Both the position numbers and the translations under genes were made by a program. Shown here piece after piece: positions 53,911 to 63,320 of a DNA stretch of 64,000 nucleotides. The notes under the pieces were generated by a model. It did no database searches and was not told the origin of the DNA. It saw only the letters and a program-made list of their open reading frames with translations. The DNA lies in NCBI RefSeq assembly GCF_006547145.1, contig NZ_CP041244.1, positions 6,510,001 through 6,574,000 of the forward strand, given 5' to 3'. The DNA is from Actinomadura sp. WMMA1423 (GTDB lineage Bacteria > Actinomycetota > Actinomycetes > Streptosporangiales > Streptosporangiaceae). Numbering within the stretch: position 1 is the first letter of the stretch; each line of letters begins with the position of its first letter.

Positions 53911-55512
53911 ATGGAGGTTGGGGCGCTGCGGTCCGGAGACCCGGACCGGCTGGGGACGTACGCCCTGATCGGCCGGGTGGGTGAGGGCGGCCAGGGCACG
54001 GTGTTCCTCGGCGTGGCCGAGGACGGCCGGCAGGTCGCCATCAAGCTGCTGCACGCCGAGCTGACGACCGACGACAAGGCGCTCGCCAGATTCCTGCGCG
54101 AGCTGGAGGTCGCCAAGCAGGTCGCGCCGTTCTGCACGGCGCAGGTGATCGACGCCGACGCGACCGGCGACCGGCCCTACATCGTCAGCGAGTACGTGCC
54201 GGGCCCGTCGCTGAACGAGCAGGTCCTGGCGGACGGCCCGCTGTCGGGCGCCGCGCTCGACCGGCTCGCCGTCGGCACCGCGACGGCGCTCGCCGCGATC
54301 CACCAGGCGAACATCGTCCACCGCGACTTCAAGCCGCACAACGTGCTGATCGGCCCGGACGGCCCGCGCGTCATCGACTTCGGCGTCGCCCGCGCGCTCA
54401 GCGGCGGCACCACCCTCACCAGCCGGGTGATCGGCACGCCGTCCTACATGGCGCCCGAGCAGATCAGCGGCGACGAGGTGGGGACGCCCGCCGACGTGTT
54501 CTGCTGGGCGGCCACGCTGGCCTTCGCCGCCACCGGGGCGCCGCCGTTCGGGCAGGACACCATCCCCGCCGTGATCAACCGGATCCTGCACGAGGAGCCC
54601 GAGCTCGGCGGCCTGGACGGGCCGCTGCGCGATCTCGTGCTCGACTGCCTGGAGAAGGACCCGTCCACGCGTCCGGGCGCCCGGCAGGTGCTGATGCGGC
54701 TGCTCGGCCACGAGGAGGCGGCGCGTCCCGTCGCCCGGCCGTCCGGCGACACCGACGAGACCGCGATGCTCGCCGCCGGGTCCGTCCTCGCGGCGGAGGG
54801 CGCCGACGAGGCCGAGGTGTTCGAGCCCGACCCCGTGTTCGGTGACGACCCGGTCTTCGCCGACTCCCCGGAATACGGCGAGTCCTCCGCCCCCGACATG
54901 CCCTCCGTCTACGACGACGCCGCGTTCGAGGACGCCGGGTTCGACGGGCCGGCGGCCGAGCCGCCGCTCGTGCCCGCCGAATGGGGCATCGACGAGACCC
55001 AGCCCGGCGACGCCCCCGACGGACCGACCGGCGGGCTGCGGCGCTCGCTCAGCGGCTCGGGACGCTCGGCCATGCTCGCCGGGGCGGCCGCCCTGTTCGT
55101 CGCGATCATCGTCATCTCCTCCGTCCTGCTGCTCGGCTCGAACAACGACGGCAAGGCGGGCCGGAAGGTCAGCGACCCGAGCGCCCCGCCCGCGTCGACC
55201 GACGTCGTGCCGTCCACCGACGCGCCGACGAGCCGGGAGCCCGTGGAGGAGGCGCCGCCGACCTCCTACGACCCGACGCCCACCGGCGGCACCACCCCGA
55301 CCGGCAGCCCGACGCCGTCCGGCAGCCCGACCCCGTCCGACTCGCCGACCAAGCCGGCGCCGAGCGAGACGCCGACCGACCCGGGCGACCCGTCCAGCGG
55401 CCCCAGCGACCCGCCGAGCGACCCGCCCCCCGACCCCGGGGACGGCGGCGGCACCGACCCCGGAACGGGCGGCGACGGCGGCACCGGGACCACCGGGCAG
55501 GCCGCGGGCTGA
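53911..55512 (+). CDS. Eukaryotic-type Ser/Thr protein kinase, membrane-anchored
   Basis: 533 residues from ATG behind GGAGAGGG. The kinase domain (about 14-265) is complete: Gly loop RVGEGGQGTVFLG, K45 in VAIKLL, HRD in IVHRDFKPHNVL, DFG in VIDFGVARAL and YMAPEQ. An acidic juxtamembrane stretch precedes one helix (387-408) and a Thr/Pro/Ser-rich extracellular tail. No PASTA, sensor or fold-forming domain is seen outside, so ligand sensing is unclear. Upstream, a GGGTGGTACCC dyad (near 53735) and an open 283-base divergent region probably hold its promoter. Confidence 0.9.
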   Translation: MEVGALRSGDPDRLGTYALIGRVGEGGQGTVFLGVAEDGRQVAIKLLHAELTTDDKALARFLRELEVAKQVAPFCTAQVIDADATGDRPYIVSEYVPGPSLNEQVLADGPLSGAALDRLAVGTATALAAIHQANIVHRDFKPHNVLIGPDGPRVIDFGVARALSGGTTLTSRVIGTPSYMAPEQISGDEVGTPADVFCWAATLAFAATGAPPFGQDTIPAVINRILHEEPELGGLDGPLRDLVLDCLEKDPSTRPGARQVLMRLLGHEEAARPVARPSGDTDETAMLAAGSVLAAEGADEAEVFEPDPVFGDDPVFADSPEYGESSAPDMPSVYDDAAFEDAGFDGPAAEPPLVPAEWGIDETQPGDAPDGPTGGLRRSLSGSGRSAMLAGAAALFVAIIVISSVLLLGSNNDGKAGRKVSDPSAPPASTDVVPSTDAPTSREPVEEAPPTSYDPTPTGGTTPTGSPTPSGSPTPSDSPTKPAPSETPTDPGDPSSGPSDPPSDPPPDPGDGGGTDPGTGGDGGTGTTGQAAG

Positions 55513-55692
55513 CCCCCGAGCGGGCACCGGAATCCATGATCACCCCGAGTCGTGCCGGGCACCCTGGCAGGGTGGGACAGGCCACGTAGGCCGAGCACGG
55601 GGCCAGGTCGGCTTTGCGGCGATTCCTGGCTACGCTCGTGCAGTGAGCGGCGCCACAACGAGGTGGCGATGGGTCTCAAGGGGAGATTGTCG

Positions 55693-58600
55693 ATGAGCGG
55701 CATGCTCGATCAAGCGAAGGACGACCTGCTCCGGCGGGCCGCCGAGACGTGCGTGAGGCGTCCGGAGGCGCGCGGCATGGACGTGGAGGAGGCCTTCGCC
55801 TACCTCCGCCTCTACTACCGCCAGGTCGAGCGCGAGGACCTGCTGGAGCGCGACCCGGCCGACATCTGCGGGCCCGCGATGGCGCACCGCGCGCTCGGCG
55901 AGGAGCGGCCGCAGGGGCGCGCGAAGGTGCGCGTCTTCACGCCGACGCTCCAGGAGGACGGCTGGGACCCGGGCCGCACCGTCGTCCAGGTCGTCACCGA
56001 CGACATGCCTTTCCTGGTCGACTCGGTCACGATGGAGTTGACCCGCCACCACCTGGCGACCTACCTGATCCTCCACCCGCTGCTGGGCGTGGACCGCGAC
56101 GTCGCGGGTCATCTCAAGGCGTTCCGCGGCAAGCTCGACAGCGACGCCGACGTCGACGAGTCGTGGATGCACGTCGAGGTCGACCGCACCACCGACCAGG
56201 CCTTCCTGGAGGCGCTGGAGAAGGACCTGATCCGCGTCCTGCAGGACGTCCGGGTCGCCGTCGAGGACGAGCCCAAGATGCGCGCCCGCGCCCACGAGAT
56301 CGCGACCGCGATGCAGGAGGTCCCGCCGCCGCTGCCGGCCAAGGAGCTCGCCGACGGCGTCGAGCTGCTCGACTGGCTGGCCGACGGGCACTTCACGTTC
56401 CTCGGCTACCGCGACTACACGCTCACCGGCGACGGGACGGCGCTGCGGCCCGAGCCCGGCACCGGGCTCGGGATCCTGCGCAACGACAAGCGCGAGTCCG
56501 ACAGCTTCGCCGCGCTGCCGCCGGAGGTCCGCGAGAAGGCGACGGAGAAGCGCCTGCTCGTCCTCACCAAGGCCAACTCCCGCTCCACCGTCCACCGCCC
56601 CCTGTACCTGGACTACATCGGGGTGAAGAAGTTCGACGCCTCCGGCGAGGTGATCGGGGAGCGCCGGTTCCTCGGCCTGTTCACCCACGTCGCCTACAGC
56701 GAGTCGATCGCGCACGTCCCCGTCCTGCGGTCCAAGCTCGACGAGGTGCTGGAGCTCGCCGGGTTCACCCCCGACAGCTACGACGGCCAGGACCTCATCG
56801 AGATCCTGGAGAGCTACCCGCGCGACGAGCTGTTCCAGATCTCGGTGGACGACCTGCTGAAGATCTCCCTCGGCGTGCTGCGGCTGCGCGAGCGGCGCCA
56901 GCTGAAGCTGTTCCTGCGCAAGGACCTGTACGGCCGCTTCATGTCCTGCATGGTCTACCTGCCGCGCGACCGCTACACCACCAAGATCCGGCTGCGCATC
57001 CAGGACCTGCTCAAGGAGGCCTTCGAGGGCGTCAGCGTCGACTACAGCGCGAACGTGACCGAGTCGATCCTCGCCCGGCTGCACGTCGTGGTGCGCGGCG
57101 AGCGCGGCCGCCCGCTGCCGGACGTGGACGTCGCGGAGCTGGAGGAGCGGCTCGCCCGGGCCACCCGCTCCTGGGAGGACGACCTCGCCGACGCGATCGT
57201 CGAGCAGTGCGGGGAGGACCGCTCCGGGGCGCTCGGCCGCGCGTTCGGCGAGGCGTTCCCCGAGGGCTACAAGGCCGACTTCCCCGCCGCAACCGCCGTC
57301 GCCGACCTGCGCCGCCTCGCCGCGCTCGACGAGGGCACCGACACCTCGATCGACCTGTACGGGCCGGACGGGGCCGGGCCCGGCGAGCGGCGGCTGAAGA
57401 TCTACCGGCTGGGCGAGCCGATCTCGCTGTCGCGGGTGCTGCCGCTGCTGCAGAACATGGGCGTCGAGGTGATCGACGAGCGGCCGTACGAGATCAACAC
57501 CTCCGACGGCCGCCGGTTCTGGATCTACGACCTCGGGCTGCGGTACGTGCCGCCGGCGGACGTCTCCGAAAAGGGCGTCAAGGACCTGTTCCAGGACGCG
57601 TTCACCGTGCTGTGGCGCGGCGGCATCGAGAACGACGGCTTCAACGCGCTCGTCCTGCACGTCGGGCTGACCTGGTGGCAGGCGATGGTGCTGCGCGCCT
57701 ACGCCCTGTACCTGCGGCAGGCGGGCACCACGTTCTCCAAGCGCTACATCGAGCAGGTGCTGCTGCGCAACGCCGCGATCACCCGGCTGATCATCCGGCT
57801 GTGGGAGAGCCGCCTCGACCCGTCGCTGCGGGGCGGCGAGGAGGAGCGCAGCGCCGGCATCACCGAGGAGATCCGCGGCAAGCTGGACGACGTCGCGAGC
57901 CTCGACGAGGACCGCATCCTGCGCGCCTACCTGGCGCTCGTCCAGGCGACCCTGCGCACGAACCACTACCAGAACAAGCCCTACCTGGCGATGAAGTTCG
58001 ACCCGGAGGGCATCCCGGACCTGCCGCAGCCCCGCCCGACCTACGAGATCTTCGTCTACTCGCCGAAGGTCGAGGGCGTGCACCTGCGCTTCGGGTCGGT
58101 CGCCCGCGGCGGGCTGCGCTGGTCGGACCGGCGCGAGGACTTCCGCACCGAGATCCTCGGCCTGGCCAAGGCGCAGGCGGTGAAGAACACCGTCATCGTC
58201 CCGGCGGGCGCCAAGGGCGGATTCGTCGGCAAGCAGCTCCCCGACCCCTCCGTCGACCGGGAGGCGTGGCAGAAGGCCGGCATCGCCTGCTACAAGGACT
58301 TCATCTCCGGCCTGCTCGACCTGACCGACAACCTCGTGGACGGCAAGGTCGTGCCGCCGCCGAACGTCGTCCGCCACGACGGAGACGACACCTACATGGT
58401 CGTCGCCGCCGACAAGGGCACCGCGACGTTCTCCGACATCGCCAACGGCGTCGCCGCCGAGTACGGGTACTGGCTCGGCGACGCGTTCGCCTCCGGCGGC
58501 TCCGTCGGCTATGACCACAAGGGCATGGGCATCACCGCCCGCGGCGCCTGGGAGTCGGTGAAGTACCACTTCCGGGCCCTCGGCAAGGACATCCAGAACG

Positions 58601-60528
58601 AGGACTTCACCGTCGTCGGCATCGGCGACATGTCCGGGGACGTGTTCGGCAACGGGATGCTGCTGTCGGAGCACATCCGCCTGGTCGCCGCGTTCGACCA
58701 CCGGCACATCTTCCTCGACCCCGACCCGGACGCCGCCGCCTCGTTCGCCGAGCGCCGCCGGCTGTTCGAGCTGCCGCGCAGCAGCTGGGGCGACTACGAC
58801 ACCTCGCTGATCTCCAGGGGCGGCGGCGTGTACCCCCGCAGCGTCAAGTCGATCCAGGTCACCCCCCAGGTGCGGGCGGCGCTGGGGCTCGGCGACGGCG
58901 TGAAGACCCTGCCGCCCTTCGAGCTCATCCGGGCCATCCTGCGGGCGCCCGTCGACCTGTTGTGGAACGGCGGGATCGGCACCTACGTCAAGTCGTCCCT
59001 GGAGAGCAACGCCGACGTCGGCGACAAGGCCAACGACCCCGTCCGCGTGGACGGCGCCGAGCTGCACTGCAAGGTCGTCGGCGAGGGCGGCAACCTCGGC
59101 GTCACCCAGCTCGGCCGCATCGAGTTCGCCCGCGGCGGCGGCCTGATCAACACCGACTTCATCGACAACTCCGCGGGCGTCGACACCTCCGACCACGAGG
59201 TCAACATCAAGATCCTGCTCGACCAGGCGGTGCGGGACGGCGAGCTGGCCGGCAAGCAGCGCGACGGCCTGCTGTACGAGATGACCGACGAGGTCGGGCG
59301 GCTCGTCCTGCGCGACAACTACGCGCAGAACGTCGTGCTCGCCGCGTCCCGCGCGCAGGCGTCGGCGATGCTGCACGTCCACGCCCGGTACATGCGCAAG
59401 CTGGAACGCGACGGCCGCCTCAAACGGCGCCTGGAGGCCCTGCCGGACGACAAGGCCCTCGCCGAGCGGCGCCACTCCGGGCACGGCCTGACCAGCCCCG
59501 AGTTCTCGGTCCTGCTCGCCTACGCCAAGCTCGCGCTGGACGCCGACCTCGTCGCCTCCGACCTCTGCGACGACCCCTACCTGGAGTCGTGGCTGGTCGA
59601 CTACTTCCCGACGCCGCTGCGCGAGCGGTTCCGCCCCCACATGGACCGGCACCCGCTGCGCCGCGAGATCATCACCACCGCCGTGGTGAACGACGTGGTC
59701 AACGCGAGCGGCTCCACGTTCGTGTTCCGGATGAACGAGGAGACCGGCGCCTCCTCCTCCGACATCGCCCGCGCCTATCTCGTCGCCCGCGACGTCTTCC
59801 AGATGCCGCGGTTCTGGCGGTCGGTGGAGAGCCTGTCGCACCAGGTCGAGGAGTCCACGCAGATCGCGATGCTGCTGGAGGCGCGCAAGCTGACCGAGCG
59901 CGGCGCCCGCTGGCTGCTGCACAACCGGCGGCCCCCGTTCGACATCCAGGAGACCATCGACTTCTTCTCCGGCGGCGCGGCCACGCTGAGCTCGCACCTG
60001 TCGAAGCTGCTGGTCGGGCTCGACCTAGCGGCGTTCGAGCAGCGCCGCGACGGCTTCGCCGAGCTGGGCGTCCCGGACGAGCTGGCCGAGCAGTGCGCCA
60101 CGTTCGTCCCCGCCTACTCCACCTTCGACGTGGTCGGCATCGCGCACGAGACGGGACGTCCGGTGCAGGAGGTCGCCGAGGCCTACTTCGACCTCGCGGA
60201 CCGGCTCCAGCTGTCCCGCCTGCGCGAGCGCATCATCGCCCTCCCGCGCGACGACAAGTGGCGCTCGATGGCCCGCTCGGCCCTCCGCGACGACCTGTAC
60301 GCCGCCCACTCCGCCCTCACCCGCGACGTCCTCATCACCAGCAAGCCGGGCGGCAACCCCGAGGAGCGAATGATCCACTGGGCGGAGCGCAACAAGCCCG
60401 CCGTCCAGCGCGCCCAGCAGACCCTGAGCGAGATCTGGGAAAGCGACAGCTTCGACCTGGCAACCCTCTCCGTGGCCCTGGGCGCCATCCGCACCCTCGT
60501 CACGTCCAGCGCCCTGCCCGCAGAGTGA
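55693..60528 (+). CDS. gdh: Large NAD-specific glutamate dehydrogenase (L_180 family)
   Basis: 1611 residues from ATG at 55693, with AAGGGGAG at a good distance; ATG at 55669 is an alternative. It oxidises glutamate to 2-oxoglutarate and ammonia with NAD. The N-terminal ACT-like regulatory region carries VTDDMPFLVDSVTMELTRHH. The central catalytic part shows RGGLRWSDRREDFRTEILGL, VPAGAKGGFVGK, YWLGDAFASGGSVGYDHK and VVGIGDMSGDVFGNGM, followed by the long helical C-terminus. Length is close to the mycobacterial enzyme, which is regulated through GarA and PknG. Whether the Ser/Thr kinase encoded just upstream is related is only a guess. Confidence 0.95.
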   Translation: MSGMLDQAKDDLLRRAAETCVRRPEARGMDVEEAFAYLRLYYRQVEREDLLERDPADICGPAMAHRALGEERPQGRAKVRVFTPTLQEDGWDPGRTVVQVVTDDMPFLVDSVTMELTRHHLATYLILHPLLGVDRDVAGHLKAFRGKLDSDADVDESWMHVEVDRTTDQAFLEALEKDLIRVLQDVRVAVEDEPKMRARAHEIATAMQEVPPPLPAKELADGVELLDWLADGHFTFLGYRDYTLTGDGTALRPEPGTGLGILRNDKRESDSFAALPPEVREKATEKRLLVLTKANSRSTVHRPLYLDYIGVKKFDASGEVIGERRFLGLFTHVAYSESIAHVPVLRSKLDEVLELAGFTPDSYDGQDLIEILESYPRDELFQISVDDLLKISLGVLRLRERRQLKLFLRKDLYGRFMSCMVYLPRDRYTTKIRLRIQDLLKEAFEGVSVDYSANVTESILARLHVVVRGERGRPLPDVDVAELEERLARATRSWEDDLADAIVEQCGEDRSGALGRAFGEAFPEGYKADFPAATAVADLRRLAALDEGTDTSIDLYGPDGAGPGERRLKIYRLGEPISLSRVLPLLQNMGVEVIDERPYEINTSDGRRFWIYDLGLRYVPPADVSEKGVKDLFQDAFTVLWRGGIENDGFNALVLHVGLTWWQAMVLRAYALYLRQAGTTFSKRYIEQVLLRNAAITRLIIRLWESRLDPSLRGGEEERSAGITEEIRGKLDDVASLDEDRILRAYLALVQATLRTNHYQNKPYLAMKFDPEGIPDLPQPRPTYEIFVYSPKVEGVHLRFGSVARGGLRWSDRREDFRTEILGLAKAQAVKNTVIVPAGAKGGFVGKQLPDPSVDREAWQKAGIACYKDFISGLLDLTDNLVDGKVVPPPNVVRHDGDDTYMVVAADKGTATFSDIANGVAAEYGYWLGDAFASGGSVGYDHKGMGITARGAWESVKYHFRALGKDIQNEDFTVVGIGDMSGDVFGNGMLLSEHIRLVAAFDHRHIFLDPDPDAAASFAERRRLFELPRSSWGDYDTSLISRGGGVYPRSVKSIQVTPQVRAALGLGDGVKTLPPFELIRAILRAPVDLLWNGGIGTYVKSSLESNADVGDKANDPVRVDGAELHCKVVGEGGNLGVTQLGRIEFARGGGLINTDFIDNSAGVDTSDHEVNIKILLDQAVRDGELAGKQRDGLLYEMTDEVGRLVLRDNYAQNVVLAASRAQASAMLHVHARYMRKLERDGRLKRRLEALPDDKALAERRHSGHGLTSPEFSVLLAYAKLALDADLVASDLCDDPYLESWLVDYFPTPLRERFRPHMDRHPLRREIITTAVVNDVVNASGSTFVFRMNEETGASSSDIARAYLVARDVFQMPRFWRSVESLSHQVEESTQIAMLLEARKLTERGARWLLHNRRPPFDIQETIDFFSGGAATLSSHLSKLLVGLDLAAFEQRRDGFAELGVPDELAEQCATFVPAYSTFDVVGIAHETGRPVQEVAEAYFDLADRLQLSRLRERIIALPRDDKWRSMARSALRDDLYAAHSALTRDVLITSKPGGNPEERMIHWAERNKPAVQRAQQTLSEIWESDSFDLATLSVALGAIRTLVTSSALPAE

Positions 60529-60648
60529 ACTAGAAAACGAGACCGTCGCGTGGCCCGCCCCCCGGACCACGCGGCGGAGTCAACGACCGGGTGACCGTAA
60601 CGGACTCACCCAAGCGGACCGCCGGACGCACTGCCCCCAGCCACCGCC

Positions 60649-60816
60649 GCAACCCCGCAACGACCCCAATGGTTGCGATCGCGTCCGAAGGCAGTTTCGA
60701 GCGAAGCAAGAAACTGATCGCGAAGCGAGCCGCCAAGGCGAGCCGGAGCGATGCCAGCGATCGCCCGCTTTTTCCGACGATGGAGGGCCGCAAGGCCCGA
60801 AGGAGGAGAAAAAAGC
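60649..60816 (-). repeat. Dispersed structured repeat, copy D
   Basis: Read on the minus strand. The outer stem is GCTTTTTTC / GGAAAAAGC (60808-60816 with 60767-60775), nine pairs including one G-T wobble. Inner boxes TCCTCCTTC, GGGCC-ttgc-GGCCC and TCCATCGTC are identical to the other copies. The later stem CAGTTTC / GAAACTG is perfect and differs from copy B's CAGGTTC / GAACCTG by a compensatory pair. It sits between the glutamate dehydrogenase gene and the terminator of the convergent lipoprotein gene. Confidence 0.86.
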
Positions 60817-60824
60817 AATACCGA

Positions 60825-60880
60825 CGAGTGCCGGCCGGTTCCGCTGCAGCGGTCAGGAGGAGCGGGCCGGCCGGCACTCG
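60825..60880 (-). terminator. Hairpin terminator of the lipoprotein gene
   Basis: Perfect 14-bp arms (60825-60838 with 60867-60880) with a 28-base loop that itself contains CCGCTGCAGCGG. It starts 7 bases beyond the lipoprotein stop. Confidence 0.65.
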
Positions 60881-60887
60881 ACGGGGT

Positions 60888-61871
60888 TCAGGAGCCCTGG
60901 GCGGTGATGGCCTTGCGGTACATGCCGCTGACCGCGGCGCGGCCCTTGGGCGGAACGGTGGCCAGGTACTGCACGAGGACGGTGGTGTCGAGGCGCGTCC
61001 GGGGGCTGGCGGACGGGGCGAGCCCCACGAGGTCGCCGCTCACGGTCAGCCTGCCCCGCCGGGCCGCCGAGTACGCCTCGTTCTGCTTCAGGACGTACCA
61101 GATGACGGCGCCGCGGTCCTTGGTGCGCAGCCCGTAGACGTTGTACTGCGAGGGGGAGAAGCGGGACGAGAGCGTGACCCCGCGCGCGGCGAGGCTCTTC
61201 TCGCCCTCCTTGAGCGCCTTGTAGGTCTCGGTGGTCTTGGCCCCCTCGGCCAGGAGGGACGCCCCGGAGGCGCCGGGCCCGTCCGTGAGCAGCGCGGCAT
61301 GAGCCTGGGGGACCCTCGCGGGCGGGACGGCGAGGTCCTTGGCGTTCGGGGCGACCGGGGTGGCGTAGCCCTGGGGGTCGAGCGCGATGCCGCCGAGGGC
61401 GAGTTCGGACGGGTAGGGGTCGGCGGCCAGCAGCCACGGCGCGCCCTTCCCGGCCTGCGTGAACAGCAGCGCGTGCCGCAGCGCCCGCTTGCCCTGCCCG
61501 GTCACGGAGTCGGCCGCGAACCAGTGCGGGTAGCCGGTCAGCCGCGGGATGTAGAACGTCGTGTGGGTGAAGGCCACCTTCGGCGGACGCTGCCGGACGG
61601 CGCGCCGCAGCTTGAGCGCCGCGACGTCCATGGAGAGCTGCGGGTCTGCCTCGACCGTGCGCAGCGCCCTGCCGTTGAACCTGTACCCCGCCCTGTTCAT
61701 CCCGTCGGCGAAGGACGTGATGACCTGCTGGGCCTGCTCCTTGGTGAGGGCGGGCGCCCCCTGGGGCTTCCCCGGATCCGCGGACGAGGAGGTGCTGCCG
61801 GAGCAGCCGGTGCTCACGGCGGCGGCCAGCAGGCCGGGCAGGAGTAGCGAGACAAGAGTGCGTGCGGCCAT
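60888..61871 (-). CDS. Lipoprotein, paralogue of the one encoded at 63.3 kb
   Basis: 327 residues from ATG at 61871 behind GGGGGG; an upstream in-frame GTG lacks a site. The signal peptide ends in a VSTGC lipobox. The mature protein has two similar halves of helix plus strands. The signature FYIPRLTGYPHWFAADSV ... PWLLAADPYPSE ... LDPQGYATPVAP is matched by the divergent lipoprotein downstream of prfB. The organisation suggests the lipoprotein family recently named DUF8094, though I am unsure of the number. It is surface-exposed, and no function is known. Confidence 0.8.
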   Translation of the reverse strand: MAARTLVSLLLPGLLAAAVSTGCSGSTSSSADPGKPQGAPALTKEQAQQVITSFADGMNRAGYRFNGRALRTVEADPQLSMDVAALKLRRAVRQRPPKVAFTHTTFYIPRLTGYPHWFAADSVTGQGKRALRHALLFTQAGKGAPWLLAADPYPSELALGGIALDPQGYATPVAPNAKDLAVPPARVPQAHAALLTDGPGASGASLLAEGAKTTETYKALKEGEKSLAARGVTLSSRFSPSQYNVYGLRTKDRGAVIWYVLKQNEAYSAARRGRLTVSGDLVGLAPSASPRTRLDTTVLVQYLATVPPKGRAAVSGMYRKAITAQGS

Positions 61872-61997
61872 GAGGCCCCCCCGAATGGCGACATTGATCC
61901 GAACCACCCGGCATCCTCGCAGAGTGACCGTGCAGTCACTCTATGAACACGAAAGTCGGCCGAAAAAGGTGGGGGACCTCAGGGGGCGGCCCGTGGA

Positions 61998-63107
61998 TCA
62001 GGCGGTCTCCTGCTGGCGCAGCCAGCGGATCTCGGCCTCGATGAACTCGTCGATGTCGCCGTCGAGGACCGCGGAGGGGTTGCCGGCCTCGATGCCGGTG
62101 CGCAGGTCCTTCACGATCTGGTACGGGTGCAGCACGTAGTTGCGGATCTGGGTGCCCCAGCTCGTGGTGGCGTCGCCGCGGATCTTGGAGAGCTCCTCCG
62201 CCTCCTCCATGCGCTTGCGCTCCAGCAGCTTGGCCTGGAGGACGTTCATGGCGGTGGCCTTGTTCTGCAGCTGGCTGCGCTCGTTCTGGCAGGACACGAC
62301 GATGCCGGTGGGGAGGTGGGTGATCCGCACGGCCGAGTCGGTGGTGTTGACGCCCTGGCCGCCGGGCCCCGACGACCGGTACACGTCGATCCGCAGTTCG
62401 CTCTCGTCGATCTCGATGTGGTCGCTCTGCTCCACCACGGGCACGACGTCCAGGCCCGCGAACGACGTCTGCCGCCGGCCCTGGTTGTCGAAGGGGGAGA
62501 TCCGGACGAGCCGGTGGGTGCCGTGCTCGCCGCGCAGCGTCCCGTAGGCGTAGGGGGCCTTCACCGTGAAGGTGGTCGACTTGATCCCGGCCTCTTCGGC
62601 GTAGGACGTCTCGTAGACCTCCGTCGGGTAGCCGTGCCGCTCGGCCCAGCGCAGGTACATCCGCTGGAGCTGCTCGGCCCAGTCGGCCGCGTCCACCCCG
62701 CCGGCCTGCGCGTTGATGGTGACCAGCGCCTCGCGCGCGTCGTACTGGCCCGACATGAGGGTGCGCACCTCGAGCTGCTGGACGGCCTTGTGCAGGGTGG
62801 CCAGCTCCTCGTCGGCCTCCGTGCGGGTGTCGGCGTCGTCCATCTCCCGGGCCATCTCGTACAGCGTGGCGGCGTCCTCCAGCCGCTGCCGCAGGCCCTC
62901 GACCCGGTTGAGCTCGCTTTCCAGGTACGACAGCCGGCGCGTCACCGCCTGGGCGCGCTCCTGGTCGCTCCACAGGTCGGGGTCGGCCGACTGCTCGCGC
63001 AGCTCGGCGATGTCGCGGCGCATGCCGTCGAGGTCCAGCACCTCCTCGATGCTGGACAGGGTCGAGCCGAGCTCCTTGAGCTGTTCTTCGGGTTCGATGC
63101 CAGCCAC
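61998..63107 (-). CDS. prfB: Peptide chain release factor 2
   Basis: 369 residues from GTG in one uninterrupted frame, so the programmed +1 frameshift of many bacterial prfB genes is absent, as usual in actinobacteria. The stop-codon recognition motif SPF lies in [14 protein letters not shown], and the peptidyl-hydrolysis GGQ in [17 protein letters not shown]. The N-terminal helical domain is complete. It terminates translation at UGA and UAA. The usual ftsE/ftsX neighbours are not on its upstream side; a divergent lipoprotein gene occupies it. Confidence 0.97.
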   Translation of the reverse strand: MAGIEPEEQLKELGSTLSSIEEVLDLDGMRRDIAELREQSADPDLWSDQERAQAVTRRLSYLESELNRVEGLRQRLEDAATLYEMAREMDDADTRTEADEELATLHKAVQQLEVRTLMSGQYDAREALVTINAQAGGVDAADWAEQLQRMYLRWAERHGYPTEVYETSYAEEAGIKSTTFTVKAPYAYGTLRGEHGTHRLVRISPFDNQGRRQTSFAGLDVVPVVEQSDHIEIDESELRIDVYRSSGPGGQGVNTTDSAVRITHLPTGIVVSCQNERSQLQNKATAMNVLQAKLLERKRMEEAEELSKIRGDATTSWGTQIRNYVLHPYQIVKDLRTGIEAGNPSAVLDGDIDEFIEAEIRWLRQQETA

Positions 63108-63320
63108 GGTCCGAGCTTATCGCCGTCCGGCACTGCTCACCGCCGTCCCCGCACCGCGCACCGCCCGCTCCGGTGCCGCGTGACGCCTGTTCAGGCGGCG
63201 TGCACCGCCGGATGGCGGACCACCGGAGGTCCCGCCAATATCATGCTGATGGCAGAATCACGGGCCGAAGAGGTCGGCCGAGGGCGGCCGGCCCTGGAAT
63301 CTCGGTCCGGGGGACGGGTC

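Noticed and set aside
53911-55512. PASTA-domain (PknB-type) assignment for the Ser/Thr kinase
   Set aside because: The part outside the membrane is a Pro/Thr/Ser-rich low-complexity tail with no PASTA-like repeats.
61998-63107. Programmed +1 frameshift in prfB
   Set aside because: The gene is one continuous frame from GTG to stop with a complete N-terminal domain and no internal TGA slip site, as expected for actinobacteria.
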